DNA of 64,000 bases from Ketobacter sp036337295 (lineage in GTDB: Bacteria; Pseudomonadota; Gammaproteobacteria; Pseudomonadales; Ketobacteraceae), in NCBI GenBank assembly GCA_036337295.1, contig JAYZEN010000001.1, forward strand, positions 1 through 64,000, in the 5' to 3' direction. The translations under genes were made by a program, and so were the position numbers. Positions 25,937 through 34,897 of this stretch are shown here, in pieces. Within the stretch, counting starts at the first letter, position 1, and each line of letters begins with the position of its first letter. Under the pieces are notes generated by a model that saw only the letters and a program-made list of their open reading frames with translations, had not been told where the DNA came from and did not search any database.

Positions 25937-26878
25937 GTGCCTATTGTAGTGATTAAAATTCTGATTGCACTGGGTTTGGACCAGATCCTGGGTGAACCCA
26001 CGCGCTTTCACCCCCTGGTGGGTTTCGGCCGTCTGGCCACAGCGCTGGAAACCCGCTGCAATCGCCCTGATTCCCCCGCACGCACTCGAGCCAGGGGCCT
26101 GTGCGCCTGGCTGGTGGCGGTGCTGCCCTTACCCCTGCTGGTTGCCATCGTCAGCCATGGACTGGGCACATCCTGGTGGGCATGGGCGCTGGACATCGGC
26201 CTGCTCTATCTCTGCATTGGCCGCAAAAGCCTGGCTGAACACGGGCTGAGGGTATTTCAGGCCTTGCGCGGGGAAAACCTGGAGCAGGCTCGCCACCATA
26301 CCAGCATGATCGTGAGCCGGGACACCGGGCCACTGGACGCCGCCGGCTGCACCCGCGCCACCGTGGAGTCCCTGCTCGAGAACGGTAACGACAGTATTTA
26401 TGGTGCACTGTTCTGGTTCCTGTTGTTCGGCGGGGCCGGGGCCGTGCTGTATCGCCTGGCAAACACCCTGGATGCCATGTGGGGCTACCGCAACGAACGC
26501 TATCTGCATTTCGGCTGGGCAGCGGCAAAACTGGACGACCTGCTGAATTACCTGCCGGCCCGCCTCTGCGCCCTATGCTACGCCCTGGCGGGCGATCGGC
26601 AGCGGGCCTGGCGTAGCTGGCATCAGGAGTCTGCGTCCCTCAGCAGCCCCAACGGCGGACCGGTGATGTGCTCAGGGGCCGGCGCCCTCAATGTCAAGCT
26701 GGGCGGGCCAGCCCACTACCACGGGCGACTGCTGCAAAAACCGTATTTTGGCGGCGAAGACACTTCCCAACCCCGCCACATCCCTGCCGCCCTGCAACTG
26801 TTGGATCGCAGCCTGATAATCCTACTCGCTGCACTGTGGCTGGCCTGGCTGGTATTGCCGTCGGGGTGGCTCTTATGA
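25937..26878 (+). CDS. cbiB: Adenosylcobinamide-phosphate synthase
   Basis: This membrane protein (called CobD in aerobic nomenclature) attaches aminopropanol phosphate to cobyric acid. The family features are the start ALGLDQILGEPTRFHPLVGFGRLA, the YDSIYGALFWFLLFGGAGAVLYRLANTLDAMWGY region near residues 155-185, and KLDDLLNYLPARL near residue 197. The long open frame extends into cobQ, but homology begins at the GTG at 25937 (PIVVIKILIALGLDQ), giving 313 residues. The stop overlaps the next start as ATGA. Confidence 0.93.
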   Translation: MPIVVIKILIALGLDQILGEPTRFHPLVGFGRLATALETRCNRPDSPARTRARGLCAWLVAVLPLPLLVAIVSHGLGTSWWAWALDIGLLYLCIGRKSLAEHGLRVFQALRGENLEQARHHTSMIVSRDTGPLDAAGCTRATVESLLENGNDSIYGALFWFLLFGGAGAVLYRLANTLDAMWGYRNERYLHFGWAAAKLDDLLNYLPARLCALCYALAGDRQRAWRSWHQESASLSSPNGGPVMCSGAGALNVKLGGPAHYHGRLLQKPYFGGEDTSQPRHIPAALQLLDRSLIILLAALWLAWLVLPSGWLL

Positions 26879-27873
26879 GCGCAGCACCACTCCATGGCGG
26901 CCGCCTGCTGGCGGCAGCCGAGCAGTTCAAGATACCCCTGAACGACTGGCTGGACCTTTCCACCGGCATCAACCCCATCAGCTGGCCGGTGCCCAGCCTC
27001 CCCGATCATGTCTGGCAACGCCTACCGGACAGCTACGCACAACTGGAAGCGGTTGCCGGCGACTATTATGGAGCGCCGGTGTTTGCGGTGCCCGGCAGTC
27101 AGTGGGCCATTCAAACCCTGCCTTCCGTTTTGAATGCAGAGCGGGTTTGGCTGCCACAGGAGGGTTATGAAGAGCATCAATATTGGTGGCAGCAATACCA
27201 GCACCGGATGTTGACGTATGAAACGCTGGACAACATTACTCCGCAGCAAGGGGACTGCGTGGTGGTGATCAATCCCAACAACCCCACCGCCCATACTGCG
27301 GACGGTGAAACCCTTCTGCGCCTGGCGGACCACCTTGCCACCCTGCAGGGTCATCTGATTCTGGACGAAGCCTTTGTGGACCCGATCCCACAGACTTCGG
27401 TATTCCATCAAAACCACAACCTGCCGGACAGCCTGGTGGTATTGAGATCACTGGGGAAATTTTTTGGCCTGGCGGGTGTGCGCTTGGGGTTTGTTTATTG
27501 CAGTGACGCCATTCGTGCCCGCCTGCAACCTAAACTGGGGCCCTGGGCCGTCAGTCATCCCGCCGCCTGGATCGGTGAACAAGCGCTGCAGGACATTGAA
27601 TGGCAACAGAGCACTCGAGAGCAGCTGCAAAAACAGCAAACACAACTGCATCAACTGCTCCAGGAACATGTGCAATCCGCCAGCGTGCAATCCACCGCAT
27701 TGTTCTGCACATTGCGGCTTCCTTCCGCAAGCGCAACCGCTTTGTTTAACCATTGCGCAGGCCGGGGCATTCTTTTGCGGCACTTCCCACATTGGAACAA
27801 AATCCGGGTGGGATTAACGACACCAAGCGGCATGGAACGGTTGCAATCTGCCTTGCAGTGTTGGGATCTTTAA
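26875..27873 (+). CDS. cobD: L-threonine-O-3-phosphate decarboxylase (PLP-dependent)
   Basis: This class I/II aminotransferase-fold enzyme makes aminopropanol phosphate, the substrate of the upstream synthase. The 332-residue protein has the start LHGGRLLAAAEQFKIPLNDW-like segment, NPNNPTAHTA near residue 130, LILDEAFVDP near residue 160, and the PLP-binding lysine in LRSLGKFFGLAGVRLG near residue 192. The ATG at 26875 overlaps the cbiB stop; the frame runs further upstream but the family begins here. Naming follows Salmonella (CobC in Pseudomonas). Confidence 0.93.
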   Translation: MSAAPLHGGRLLAAAEQFKIPLNDWLDLSTGINPISWPVPSLPDHVWQRLPDSYAQLEAVAGDYYGAPVFAVPGSQWAIQTLPSVLNAERVWLPQEGYEEHQYWWQQYQHRMLTYETLDNITPQQGDCVVVINPNNPTAHTADGETLLRLADHLATLQGHLILDEAFVDPIPQTSVFHQNHNLPDSLVVLRSLGKFFGLAGVRLGFVYCSDAIRARLQPKLGPWAVSHPAAWIGEQALQDIEWQQSTREQLQKQQTQLHQLLQEHVQSASVQSTALFCTLRLPSASATALFNHCAGRGILLRHFPHWNKIRVGLTTPSGMERLQSALQCWDL

Positions 27874-28337
27874 CAGTTTTCGCATATTGCAACAGCGCTC
27901 AGTTGCATTCTCATCCAATCGCTTAAGCCAATTATTCATTAGCAATGCGGCTTTCAGAACCAAGCTCAATAAAAAATGGTGCCGCTACCGCACACGGCTG
28001 TGATAAAGCACCGATCAGGAATATTCCAAATCACCATTTGCTGGAGGCAAAAAGAACAGCCGAGATCTTAGTAACGCTTCGTACTTTACCAAACCAGCCT
28101 TAACAGGTTGGAAAAGTCCTTCATTTAAAAGACAGTTTCTGACAATTCGCGGCAATTTTTCCCAAACGACTTATATCCCTTCATTACTAAACGCTACATT
28201 ATTCAACCGATATTTCATTGAAACATTCCTGTTTCAGGCCGATCTTAATATCAGGAGTCGGCGAAACAGGACAACCCCGGCTGGCAGGTTCTTTGCTTCA
28301 CTCCGGTACAGGCAGTATTTTTGACAGGAGTATCGAC
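27874..28337. other. 464-bp intergenic region, AT-richer, no gene recognised
   Basis: This stretch between cobD and the next gene holds no ORF that I can support. An 18-bp dyad, TGAAAC-N6-GTTTCA, lies at 28219-28236. The region is richer in A and T than its neighbours. The longer frame open from 28218 has no family support and is not used as the start of the next gene. Confidence 0.5.
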
Positions 28338-28832
28338 ATGGGCATTAACTGTCGCGAATTTCTAGAGTATGTGGTCCAACCCACGCTGAAACAGTTGGGT
28401 GTGGAATCCCCCAAAGCAGAGCAACTGTTGCTGGCCACCGCTTGCCACCAATCCGAGATGGGCCATCACCTGCAAAGAGAAGGCGGCATCGGTCTGTACG
28501 GCATCACGGAAACCATGCATCACAATGTGTGGGATCATTACCTGGCCATGGACCCGGATCTTGCCAGCCAGGTACGCGGCATGGCGTCCCAACATGAGTT
28601 TCCCAAATCACCCCACTCTGAGCTGGTCACCAACTTGCGTTACGCCACGGCCATCGCCTGGATGGTGTACCGCCACAAAGGCATGAAGCTGAATGAACAG
28701 ACCTCCGCCAACAAGCTCACCGACATCTGGCAACGCTGCTTTATGGATCGTCCCATCAGCTTCAAGGAACGGGACGAGTTCACCCGCTGCTGCGAAAAAT
28801 TTGACCCCAATAAAAAATCCATTGCCGCCTGA
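28338..28832 (+). CDS. Small protein resembling a phage-associated lysozyme-like family, function unknown
   Basis: The 164-residue protein starts after a CAGGAG site at the ATG at 28338. Its central segment, LLATACHQSEMGHHLQREGG and then GLYGITETMHHNVWDHYL, resembles a family of phage proteins that I remember with the pattern 'GTAAQES..G...GPALGIFQMEPATHDDIW', which looks lysozyme-fold-like. Here the glutamate of the usual ES pair is kept as SEM. No signal peptide or membrane segment. The 3' end lies within a bidirectional terminator shared with aceF. It is isolated, with no other phage gene nearby. The family resemblance is from memory and should be regarded as tentative. Confidence 0.6.
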   Translation: MGINCREFLEYVVQPTLKQLGVESPKAEQLLLATACHQSEMGHHLQREGGIGLYGITETMHHNVWDHYLAMDPDLASQVRGMASQHEFPKSPHSELVTNLRYATAIAWMVYRHKGMKLNEQTSANKLTDIWQRCFMDRPISFKERDEFTRCCEKFDPNKKSIAA

Positions 28833-28849
28833 CGACAGCAATGGATTTT
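28814..28849. terminator. Bidirectional terminator between the small gene and aceF
   Basis: AAAATCCATTGC (28814-28825) pairs with GCAATGGATTTT (28838-28849) around a 12-base loop. The A-run on the left and T-run on the right give U tracts for both convergent genes. The left arm lies inside the last codons of the plus-strand gene. Confidence 0.85.
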
Positions 28850-28870
28850 CATTCACGAACGGCAGGGAGC

Positions 28871-30502
28871 CTACAACAGCAAGCGCCGGATGTCCGTTAA
28901 CAGACTGGAAAGATAGGTGGTGAAGCGCGCCGCATCCGCCCCATCAATCACCCGGTGATCGTAAGACAGCGACAACGGCAGCATCAACCGCGGATCAAAA
29001 TCCTTACCATTATAAACCGGCTTCATTTGCGATCGGGACAAGCCCAGTATCGCCACCTCAGGCCAATTCACAATGGGCGTGAACGCGGTGCCACCAATCC
29101 CCCCCAAAGACGAGATTGAGAAACAGCCACCCTGCATATCCCCGGGGGACAGTTTTTTGGCTCGTGCCTTTTCGCTCAGTACCTGCATGTCCTGGGCGAT
29201 CTCCTTCACCGACTTTTTATCGGCGTCCTTGATCACCGGCACCACCAATCCGTTGGGCGTGTCCACTGCAATACCAATGTTGATGTAGCGCTTGAACACC
29301 AGGTGCGTACCTCCCGGATTCAGCGAACTGTTGAAGCGGGGGAATTCCTGCAATGCCTTGGCGCAGGCTTTCACCATGAATGCCAGGATGGTGAGCTTGA
29401 CACCCTGCTCTTTCAACGCCGCGGTTTCCGATTTGCGGAACGCCTCCAGACTGGTGATATCCGCCTCATCAAACTGAGTGACATGGGGGATATGCACCCA
29501 GGAGCGATGCAGGTTGGCGGCACTGGCTTTATTGATCTTGCTCAACTCCACACTTTCCACTTCACCCCATTTGGAGAAATCCATCTCCGGCAAGGGCGGC
29601 AATCCGGAGCCCGCAGCCACAGCCGTTTCGGACTTGCCCTGCAGACGCCCTTTCACATACTCATGGACGTCTTCCTTGAGAATACGGGCCCGGGGACCAC
29701 TGGCTTTGACCGCCGCCAGGTCCACACCCAATTCCCGTGCCAACCGACGTACCGCCGGCCCCGCATGGACCCGCTTGCTGGGGCCGGAAGCCGGTGCAGC
29801 AGCGGAGGCCGGCTTCGCCGCCGGTGCAGCCGCCGCTTCAGAAGCCTGCGCAGAAGTCGATGCTGCGCCCGCTGTTGACTGGGCTGCCGGAGCACCGGCC
29901 GCCTTGGCAGGCGCAGCTTCACCCACCACCAACAATTCCAGCACCGGAGTGCCCTGGGCCACCTTGTCACCCACTTTCAGCAACACCTTACGCACGGTTC
30001 CCGCCTTGGGACAAGGCACTTCCATAGTGGCTTTATCGGATTCCAGCACCACCATGGTCTGCTCCGGCTCCAGTAGGTCGCCCTCCTGCACCGAAACCTC
30101 AATGACGTCCACCCCATCCGCACCGCCGATATCCGGCACCGTAACGGTTTCCACCTGACTGCTACTGGCCGCGGCCGCTTCCGCCTTGCCGGGCTCCGGT
30201 TGTGGTGCCTCGGCGGCGGGTGGCTCGGCTTTTGGTTCCGCTTTGGGGGCAGCCGCTCCCGCTTCCTCCACGTCCATTTTGGCCAGCAGATCGCCTTCTT
30301 TCACCGTCTGACCTTGAGATACCTCGAAGGAGGCCAGCACCCCGCTGAAGGGAGACGGCACTTCCACCGTAGCCTTGTCGGATTCCAGCACCAACAAGGT
30401 ATCTTCTTTCTCCACCCGGTCACCGGGTTTTACGGTTAACTCAATTACGTCCACCCCATCTGTACCGCCCAGATCGGGCACAAACACGTCTTTCACTGCC
30501 AC
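28871..30502 (-). CDS. aceF: Pyruvate dehydrogenase E2, dihydrolipoamide acetyltransferase
   Basis: The E2 core of the pyruvate dehydrogenase complex transfers acetyl groups to CoA. The 543-residue protein contains two lipoyl domains, each with the lipoylated lysine in ESDKATVEVP (near residue 42) and ESDKATMEVP (near residue 162). Ala-Pro-rich linkers follow, then the E3-binding domain (GPAVRRLARELGVDLAAVKASG, near residue 250) and the catalytic domain ending with SYDHRVIDGADAARF, which carries the active-site histidine. The 15-bp gap to aceE indicates one transcript. No lpd gene is seen here. Confidence 0.97.
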   Translation of the reverse strand: MAVKDVFVPDLGGTDGVDVIELTVKPGDRVEKEDTLLVLESDKATVEVPSPFSGVLASFEVSQGQTVKEGDLLAKMDVEEAGAAAPKAEPKAEPPAAEAPQPEPGKAEAAAASSSQVETVTVPDIGGADGVDVIEVSVQEGDLLEPEQTMVVLESDKATMEVPCPKAGTVRKVLLKVGDKVAQGTPVLELLVVGEAAPAKAAGAPAAQSTAGAASTSAQASEAAAAPAAKPASAAAPASGPSKRVHAGPAVRRLARELGVDLAAVKASGPRARILKEDVHEYVKGRLQGKSETAVAAGSGLPPLPEMDFSKWGEVESVELSKINKASAANLHRSWVHIPHVTQFDEADITSLEAFRKSETAALKEQGVKLTILAFMVKACAKALQEFPRFNSSLNPGGTHLVFKRYINIGIAVDTPNGLVVPVIKDADKKSVKEIAQDMQVLSEKARAKKLSPGDMQGGCFSISSLGGIGGTAFTPIVNWPEVAILGLSRSQMKPVYNGKDFDPRLMLPLSLSYDHRVIDGADAARFTTYLSSLLTDIRRLLL

Positions 30503-30517
30503 GTTCGTTCTCCTCGA

Positions 30518-33178
30518 TCACACACTGGGTGGGTAGGGTTTGTCTGCACTGATGTTAAACCGGCGCAAGGCGTCCGCCACCTTGCTGCGGCCCAACAGGC
30601 CTTTATCCGCCAGTGAGCTCAACGCCGCCACCGTGATGAAGTAACGATCCACTTCGAAGAAGTGGCGCAGTTGTTCCCGGGAATCACTGCGACCATAGCC
30701 ATCCGTGCCCAGCGCCGTGTAGTGATTGCGCACGAAAGGACGAATCTGGTCAGCGTGGGTTTTGATGTAATCCGACGCCGCCACCACCGGTGCCTTGCGG
30801 GCCCGCAGGGCCTTGGTCACATAGGGCACCTTGGGTTCCTCTTCCGGATGCAGCATATTCCAGCGCTGTTTCTCCAGGCCTTCGTTGCGCAACTGGGTGA
30901 AGCTGGTGACGCTCCAGATATCCGAGGTGACGCCATAGACGTCCTGCAGGATCTCCGCCGCCGCTTCCACTTCCCGCAGGATGGAGCCACTGCCCAACAA
31001 CTGCACCCGCAGTTTGTTGTTGTCGTCCCCTTCCTTCAGCAGGTACATGCCTTTGAGGATGCCTTTTTCGGCGCCCGCCGGCATGGCCGGGTGTTCGTAG
31101 TTTTCATTTTCCACCGTGATGTAATAGAACACGTTTTCCTGTTCCTGATACATCCGGCGCAGACCGTCGTGCAGCACCACGGCCAATTCATAGGCGTAGG
31201 CCACGTCATAGGCCACACAGTTGGGTATGGTGGACGCCAGCACATGGCTGTGGCCATCCTGATGTTGCAGACCTTCCCCATTCAGAGTGGTACGACCGGC
31301 CGTTGCCCCGATCAGGAAGCCCCGCGCCTGTGCATCCCCCGCCGCCCAGGCCAGGTCGCCGATGCGCTGGAACCCGAACATGGAATAGAAAATATAGAAG
31401 GGGATCATGGGGTGATTGTTGACGGAGTAGGAGGTGGCCGCCGCAATCCAGGCGGACATGGCACCGGCTTCGTTGATGCCTTCCTCCAGGATTCGCCCTT
31501 TGATGTCCTCCCGGTAGTACATCACCTGCTCGGAATCTTCCGGCTTGTACAGCTGCCCCACCGCAGAATAGATACCCAACTGGCGGAACATGCCTTCCAT
31601 GCCGAACGTGCGGGCTTCGTCCGGCACGATGGGCACTACCCGCTCGCCGATGGACTTTTGCTTGATCAGAGAGTTCATCATGCGCACCAGCGCCATGGTG
31701 GTGGACATCTCGCGACCACCAGAGCCTTCCAGCAAGGGCCCGAACACACCCAGTTCCGGCACTTCCAGTTTCTCACTCTCGGTGCGGCGGGAAGGCAGAT
31801 ATCCACCCAGTGCGTTGCGGCGTTCATGCAGGTAACGCATCTCGTTACTGTCATCCGCCGGTCGATAGAACGGAATCTTCTTCAGCTCTTCATCGTTGAA
31901 GGGCATATCAAACCGATTGCGAAAAGCCTTCAGGCTTTCCATATCCAGAGTCTTCATCTGGTGGGTTTTGTTGGCGGCCTCGCCACTGCCCATGCCATAC
32001 CCTTTCACGGTCTTCGCCAGGATCACCGTGGGTTGTCCCTTGTGGTTCATGGCCGCGTGATAGGCGGCAAACACCTTGAACGGATCATGGCCACCCCGGT
32101 TGAGGTGATAGATCTCCTCATCGGACATGTGCGCCACCAGGGCTTCCAGCTCCGGATACTTGTTGAAGAAGTGTTCGCGGGTATAGGCGCCACCGTGGTT
32201 TTTGAAACTCTGGTATTCGCCATCCACGCATTCTTCCATGCGCTTGCGCAACACGCCTTCACTGTCACGGGCCAGCAGCGGGTCCCAACGTCGACCCCAG
32301 ATCACTTTGATCACGTTCCAGCCGGCACCGCGAAACACCCCTTCCAGCTCCTGGATGATTTTGCCGTTGCCGCGCACCGGACCGTCCAGGCGCTGCAGGT
32401 TACAGTTCACCACAAACACCAGGTTATCCAGCTTCTCGCGCCCGGCCAGCGAGATACAGCCCAGGGATTCCGGTTCATCGGTTTCGCCGTCCCCCAGGAA
32501 CGCCCACACTTTGCGGTCGTCTTTCTTGATCAACTCGCGGTTCTGCAGGTACTTCATGAAGTGGGCCTGATAGATGGCCTGAATCGGGCCCAGCCCCATG
32601 GACACCGTGGGGAATTGCCAGAAGTTGGGCATCAGCCAGGGATGAGGATAGGAGGACAGACCCTCGCGGCTGACTTCACGGCGGAAATTCTCGATCTGCT
32701 TTTCCTGAATTCGCCCTTCCAGGAAGGCCCGGGCATAAATACCCGGAGCGGAATGGCCCTGATAGAAAATCAGGTCACCGCCGAAGGCTTCATTGGCGGC
32801 GCGGAAGAAGTGGTTGAAGCCCACATCATACAGGGTGGCCGATGACGCAAAGCTGGAAATGTGACCCCCTAGCTCATCGTCAGAGAGGTTGGCCCGCTGC
32901 ACCATGGCCAGCGCATTCCAGCGAATCAGGGAGCGAATGCGGCGTTCCATAAAGTGGTCGCCAGGCATTTGTGCCTGATATTCCGGTGCGATGGTATTGA
33001 TGTAGGAAGTGGTGAGATCGTTGACCTGTACGCCCGCCTGCCGGGCCTTCTCACCCATTTTGTCGAGGAGGTATTTGGCCCGTTCCGGCCCCTCGTTTTC
33101 GAGCACCGAAGCCAGCGCTTCCAGCCACTCCTGGGTTTCGACAGGATCACTGTCACCATAAAAACGTTCACGCGTCAT
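30518..33178 (-). CDS. aceE: Pyruvate dehydrogenase E1 component (homodimeric)
   Basis: E1 decarboxylates pyruvate with thiamine diphosphate and acetylates the lipoyl groups of E2. At 886 residues it is the homodimeric type of gammaproteobacteria. The thiamine-diphosphate motif GDGETDEPES begins near residue 230 and is followed by the N of VVNCNLQ. GRTTLNGEGLQHQDGHSH near residue 635 is the conserved active-site loop. It heads the aceE-aceF operon, with 117 bp of upstream sequence after ampE. Confidence 0.98.
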   Translation of the reverse strand: MTRERFYGDSDPVETQEWLEALASVLENEGPERAKYLLDKMGEKARQAGVQVNDLTTSYINTIAPEYQAQMPGDHFMERRIRSLIRWNALAMVQRANLSDDELGGHISSFASSATLYDVGFNHFFRAANEAFGGDLIFYQGHSAPGIYARAFLEGRIQEKQIENFRREVSREGLSSYPHPWLMPNFWQFPTVSMGLGPIQAIYQAHFMKYLQNRELIKKDDRKVWAFLGDGETDEPESLGCISLAGREKLDNLVFVVNCNLQRLDGPVRGNGKIIQELEGVFRGAGWNVIKVIWGRRWDPLLARDSEGVLRKRMEECVDGEYQSFKNHGGAYTREHFFNKYPELEALVAHMSDEEIYHLNRGGHDPFKVFAAYHAAMNHKGQPTVILAKTVKGYGMGSGEAANKTHQMKTLDMESLKAFRNRFDMPFNDEELKKIPFYRPADDSNEMRYLHERRNALGGYLPSRRTESEKLEVPELGVFGPLLEGSGGREMSTTMALVRMMNSLIKQKSIGERVVPIVPDEARTFGMEGMFRQLGIYSAVGQLYKPEDSEQVMYYREDIKGRILEEGINEAGAMSAWIAAATSYSVNNHPMIPFYIFYSMFGFQRIGDLAWAAGDAQARGFLIGATAGRTTLNGEGLQHQDGHSHVLASTIPNCVAYDVAYAYELAVVLHDGLRRMYQEQENVFYYITVENENYEHPAMPAGAEKGILKGMYLLKEGDDNNKLRVQLLGSGSILREVEAAAEILQDVYGVTSDIWSVTSFTQLRNEGLEKQRWNMLHPEEEPKVPYVTKALRARKAPVVAASDYIKTHADQIRPFVRNHYTALGTDGYGRSDSREQLRHFFEVDRYFITVAALSSLADKGLLGRSKVADALRRFNISADKPYPPSV

Positions 33179-33295
33179 AAAGACAAAACTCCTGGTCTAC
33201 GAGGGCTTTTGGCCCTGCATTACATTCCGTCATTCTCAACAGTATAGGATTGGGATGACACTTCTGGTCACCTGGAATCCGGATGGTGTTCCGGC

Positions 33296-34162
33296 TCAGG
33301 CAATAATGGTTAGCACCGCAATAACGACCAACCAAAAAACGAACACATTGCTGCGCAAATCCTGAACAGCATGAAGACGACGGGCCCCTTCTGAAGCCAT
33401 GTCCTCATCGCTCATGGGCAGCTCCTGGAAATCCAATCCCATTTTTACTGCCAGCTTCAGCACCACTTCTGCCTCCCTGTCCGTAGCCCGGAAACGCCGC
33501 AGTGCAACCGCAACCACTTTGCCGTTGAAGCAAAGCGCCGCAATGGTCAACGCGATGGCCCGGGCAGGTACCCCGTCCAACGCATACAAAAACTCGGTTC
33601 CAATCTTCTTCCAGCCGGGCCGGTCATTGCCCTCATCGCCACGCTCCAGCAACGCGGTGAGCACATACAGGACCAATCCCGCCAGACCGAAAATGGCAAA
33701 CCAGAACAAAGGGGCGAACAAGGTCTGGTTGATTCTTACCCAATACTGGGTGATGGTCTGATTCAGCAACTGGCTGGGGCTGACCATGCGCCCGTAATCA
33801 AAACTGCCGGAGCCATACTCATAGGCGGCTTGCCATTCCTGATTGCGCCACCGCTTCAAAAAGGGCGAGAGCGCTGCCTCCACTTTGCGGTAGTCGAGGA
33901 TGGCCACAAACACGATCACCGCCGCCACGGCCTCCAGAAACGAGAAGAACCAGCGATCGTGCATTTCCGCGAAATACCAAGCCAGCAGAACCGGCGGCAG
34001 GATGTAAAACCCGTACCCCAGGGCCGGATGGGCGTTGTTCAGAAAGGCGAGTTGCTGGGCCTGTTTCATGTAGGCCTGACCCCATTGGCAATCGGCAAAA
34101 TAAGCGGGCACGTAGGATTCCTTTACGCCCCATAGCGCCACCAGTAATGCCAACAATGTCAT
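33296..34162 (-). CDS. ampE: AmpE-like integral membrane protein
   Basis: The 288-residue protein has about four hydrophobic segments (start TLLALLVALWGV; LPPVLLAWYF; FFSFLEAVAAVIVFVAIL; the C-terminal VFWLVVIAVLTIIA) and a WxxxAYEYG-like region in WQAAYEYGSGSFDYGRMV. It lies directly downstream of ampD, as in Pseudomonas and E. coli, and has an AAGGAG site. AmpE is distantly related to CbiB; its role is unclear, with proposals as a sensor in beta-lactamase induction. Confidence 0.9.
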   Translation of the reverse strand: MTLLALLVALWGVKESYVPAYFADCQWGQAYMKQAQQLAFLNNAHPALGYGFYILPPVLLAWYFAEMHDRWFFSFLEAVAAVIVFVAILDYRKVEAALSPFLKRWRNQEWQAAYEYGSGSFDYGRMVSPSQLLNQTITQYWVRINQTLFAPLFWFAIFGLAGLVLYVLTALLERGDEGNDRPGWKKIGTEFLYALDGVPARAIALTIAALCFNGKVVAVALRRFRATDREAEVVLKLAVKMGLDFQELPMSDEDMASEGARRLHAVQDLRSNVFVFWLVVIAVLTIIA

Positions 34163-34236
34163 CCAGCACTCCTTCTTGTAATCACTTTATAGCCTAACAG
34201 ATTATGACCATCTTTCCTGAAAAAACTGTTTACAAA

Positions 34237-34785
34237 TCATGACAATCCAAGCGCCTGGTATAACTTCTGCCAATCGAAATGGGGGCCGGGGTCTGTCTTG
34301 CGCCCGGGCGCGATGTCGCTGTGCCCGGTCAATGCCTGCAGATTCAGAGTGGGGTAATGCGAAACCAGTGTTTCAATCACCTGTTTTAATCGATCGTATT
34401 GAAGCGCTTCAAAGGGGCTGTCGTCAGTGCCTTCCAACTCAATACCGATAGAAAAGTCATTGCAGTTGTGGCGCTCGCCGTAACAGGATTGACCCGCATG
34501 CCAGGCCCGCTTATCAAACGGCACAAATTGCACGATCTCACCGTCACGCCGAACCAACAGATGGGACGACACCTCCATGCCCTGGATCTCCTCAAAGTAC
34601 GGGTGCTCGTCAACACACAGTCCATTCTGAAAGAACTGCTCAATGTGGTCGCTGCCGTATTGGCCCGGCGGGAGGCTGATGCAATGGATCACCACCAGCT
34701 CGGGCTCCATACCTTGCGGCCGCTCATTATAGTTGGGCGAAGGCACCCGCTTCGCCTCCACCAGCCAGTGATTCTTGATGTGCAC
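34237..34785 (-). CDS. ampD: 1,6-anhydro-N-acetylmuramyl-L-alanine amidase AmpD
   Basis: AmpD cleaves the peptide from recycled anhydro-muropeptides in the cytoplasm. The 182-residue protein has the start NHWLVEAKRVPSPNYNERP, the zinc histidine in LVVIHCISLPPG near residue 34, RAWHAGQSCYGERHNCNDFS near residue 90, and the C-terminal GHSDIAPGRKTDPGPHFDW segment carrying the second histidine and the aspartate ligand. It starts at GTG with a GGGAG site seven bases upstream. With AmpG (16.7-18.3 kb) and AmpE it makes the recycling set; no ampC or ampR is in the window. Confidence 0.97.
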   Translation of the reverse strand: MHIKNHWLVEAKRVPSPNYNERPQGMEPELVVIHCISLPPGQYGSDHIEQFFQNGLCVDEHPYFEEIQGMEVSSHLLVRRDGEIVQFVPFDKRAWHAGQSCYGERHNCNDFSIGIELEGTDDSPFEALQYDRLKQVIETLVSHYPTLNLQALTGHSDIAPGRKTDPGPHFDWQKLYQALGLS

Positions 34786-34897
34786 GGACAGCTCCCGGCC
34801 CGGTTATTGGGGAGAGCTTAAGTTACAGGCAAAAAAAAGCTGCCACAAGGGCAGCCAGGAAAGGTGTAGGAAACAAGTTGAAAGTCAGCACACAGGC

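Noticed and set aside
30662..32845. Long plus-strand ORF of 727 codons
   Set aside because: It lies wholly antisense to aceE, has no family resemblance, and arises from the codon bias of a GC-rich gene.
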